DNA from: Apium graveolens
Lineage: Eukaryota; Streptophyta; Magnoliopsida; Apiales; Apiaceae
Assembly: GCF_009905375.1 (NCBI RefSeq)
Contig: NC_133647.1
Location: 47,612,506 to 47,676,505, forward strand
Direction of reading: 5' to 3'
Length of the DNA: 64,000 bases
The notes below the pieces were generated by a model. That model did no database searches and was not told the origin of the DNA. It saw only the letters and a list, made by a program, of their open reading frames with translations. Positions 62,752 through 64,000 of the stretch are shown piece by piece; the first letter of the stretch is position 1; the number at the start of each line of letters is the position of its first letter. The position numbers and the translations under genes were made by a program.

Positions 62752-64000
62752 TGTGGCACCCTCTAAACCCGGGTCAGAAGTTTGGGGTCCACAACACATA
62801 CACCATATATGAACCTGTATAAGAAATATTATTTATAATGACCCTGCTTCACAAAACCACGGATCGCAACAGGTTAAATTATGAAAACAAGCCACAACCT
62901 TAATTTATTACATCATATTGAATCCTGACTGAATTAACTTACAATTGATAATAAAGTTTTTGTTACAATCGTACAATCTTTCCACTGCATGAAGCTCCTG
63001 CTAACTCGATTTACTTCAAATTGGAACCTTAGCCCGCACTTTGGACTGAGGCACTTCTCTATCATCCATATCCTTTTTAACTGTAAAATATATAAAAGAA
63101 TCGCAAGAGTGAGCTAACTAGGTCAACAAGTCATAATAGGGATAACTGAGGTCAAACAATGATCAAATGAGATGATTCAAAGGAATCAAGTTTCTTTTTT
63201 TTAACTAATCATTAGAATTGGATATTCCTTTTGAGTTTTAAAAACCAAGGTTAGGCTGCTGATCAGTCATGCACTAACCCCGAGCAAGCACACAACACTG
63301 CTCTAATTACTGGATCCAAGGCACACATTGGCGTAACTTGACCATTGGTATGGTCTGACCACGAATCTGGTCCACATATATAAACACTATCCAATCCTAA
63401 AGCAATTCAATACGATAAACATTATAATTCAATAAAACCAGATCATAATCAATGATGGTTAAACACTTGAATAAAATGTAAGGAAACTCATGGATATCTC
63501 AAGGGTATATCAGGATATGTATAAGAAATGGTTTTCAGTTTGTACAAGGGTCAGGTATTAGACCAGTAATGATTTTTGAAGATATGGTTCTTTGAGGTTA
63601 TAAAGAATGATTGGAGTATAAAAGTTTCTATGTTTTCAAACCATTCTCTTCCAGTGTTTGGTGTTTGGTAGTTATACCTTTGAAGAGTAGTATTATATTT
63701 GTATGGTTTGGTGTTTGAGGATCAACAAAGGACGGATTATAAAAAATAAAGCTTATGGCTTAAGATCAAGAAAATCAGGGTTCAAGGTTAAATGGTTAAA
63801 AGCTCTTGCAATACAAAACAGGAGTTATTTTGAATAATAGCGACATGTTATAAAAAGTTCAAAAACATTGGTAATATATATCTTGAAGAAAAGTTCAGAA
63901 ATACTTGCCTTACAAGGCTTTACAACTATCACTGATCAACTCTGAGCCGACTTTGCTGCTCAGGCTCTAATGTCCAACCACTAGATCCCATTGGATTCGA
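62752..64000 (-). repeat. Right (5') LTR of D, partial
   Basis: Matches 53495-54740 with about 3% differences and one A-run indel near 54217/63474. It continues past the window, so its far end and the insertion's second flank are not visible. Confidence 0.92.

Larger units (their letters stand above)
53495..64000 (-). mobile_element. Element D: older chromovirus-like LTR retrotransposon, cut by window end
   Basis: Inserted in satellite at 53494/53495. It begins TGTGGCGCCC on the + strand; the second LTR starts TGTGGCACCC at 62752 and runs off the window. The visible LTR overlap (about 1250 bp) has roughly 35-40 differences by eye, near 3%, much older than A-C. It has a PBS at 62736-62748 and a PPT at 56777-56790. 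The internal region (about 5.98 kb) holds decayed gag, PR, RT, RNase H and IN. The flanking duplication cannot be checked because the right end is missing. Confidence 0.88.

Overview
The window is heterochromatic nuclear DNA of a flowering plant, most likely a eudicot. It holds a large tandem satellite (about 180-bp monomer) invaded by Ty3/gypsy chromovirus LTR retrotransposons. The evidence is the satellite itself, four LTR elements primed by initiator-Met tRNA (PBS TGGTATCAGAGCT or one-base variant), pol sequences with a C-terminal chromodomain (Tekay/Del-like lineage), and plant-style LTR starts and ends. I see no host protein gene, tRNA, rRNA, CRISPR or bacterial feature. Species cannot be named from the sequence.

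Layout. 1-5723 is satellite block 1. 5724-41384 is one nest of three elements, flanked by the satellite duplication AGTGG. The outer element A (+ strand; LTRs 5724-10221 and 36839-41384, about 4.5 kb each) was hit 229 bp inside its 5' LTR by element B (- strand, 10451-31581, TSD ATCGC), a member of the same family with 4.3-kb LTRs. B's left LTR was hit by element C (- strand, 12402-19556, TSD CATAG, 2.1-kb LTRs). Satellite resumes at 41385 and runs to 53494. Element D (- strand, 53495 to beyond the window end) is an older copy from another family; its right LTR is cut by the window edge.

All three nested insertions have perfect 5-bp duplications, and their LTR divergences agree with the nesting order. 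C's LTRs differ by one substitution and one base of an A-run, B's by about a dozen substitutions, A's by at least 20, all counted by eye. D's LTRs differ by about 3% over the visible overlap.

Coding content. Only C keeps a long open pol frame (RT, RNase H, integrase, chromodomain, 922 codons), but it lacks gag and protease, and one in-frame TAG separates pol from an upstream ATG. A and B carry decayed gag-pol relics in a scrambled order: an RT/RNase H/integrase-N fragment lies upstream of gag. They share the same frameshifts and a stop although they are independent insertions, which suggests a defective family moved in trans. D is a decayed gag-PR-RT-RH-IN relic with an extra RT-like fragment. 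Nothing here needs to work together as a pathway. The interest lies in the nesting, the trans-mobilised defective families, the LTR minisatellite, and the higher-order structure of the satellite (3.58-kb repeats marked by recurrent 82-bp out-of-register units).
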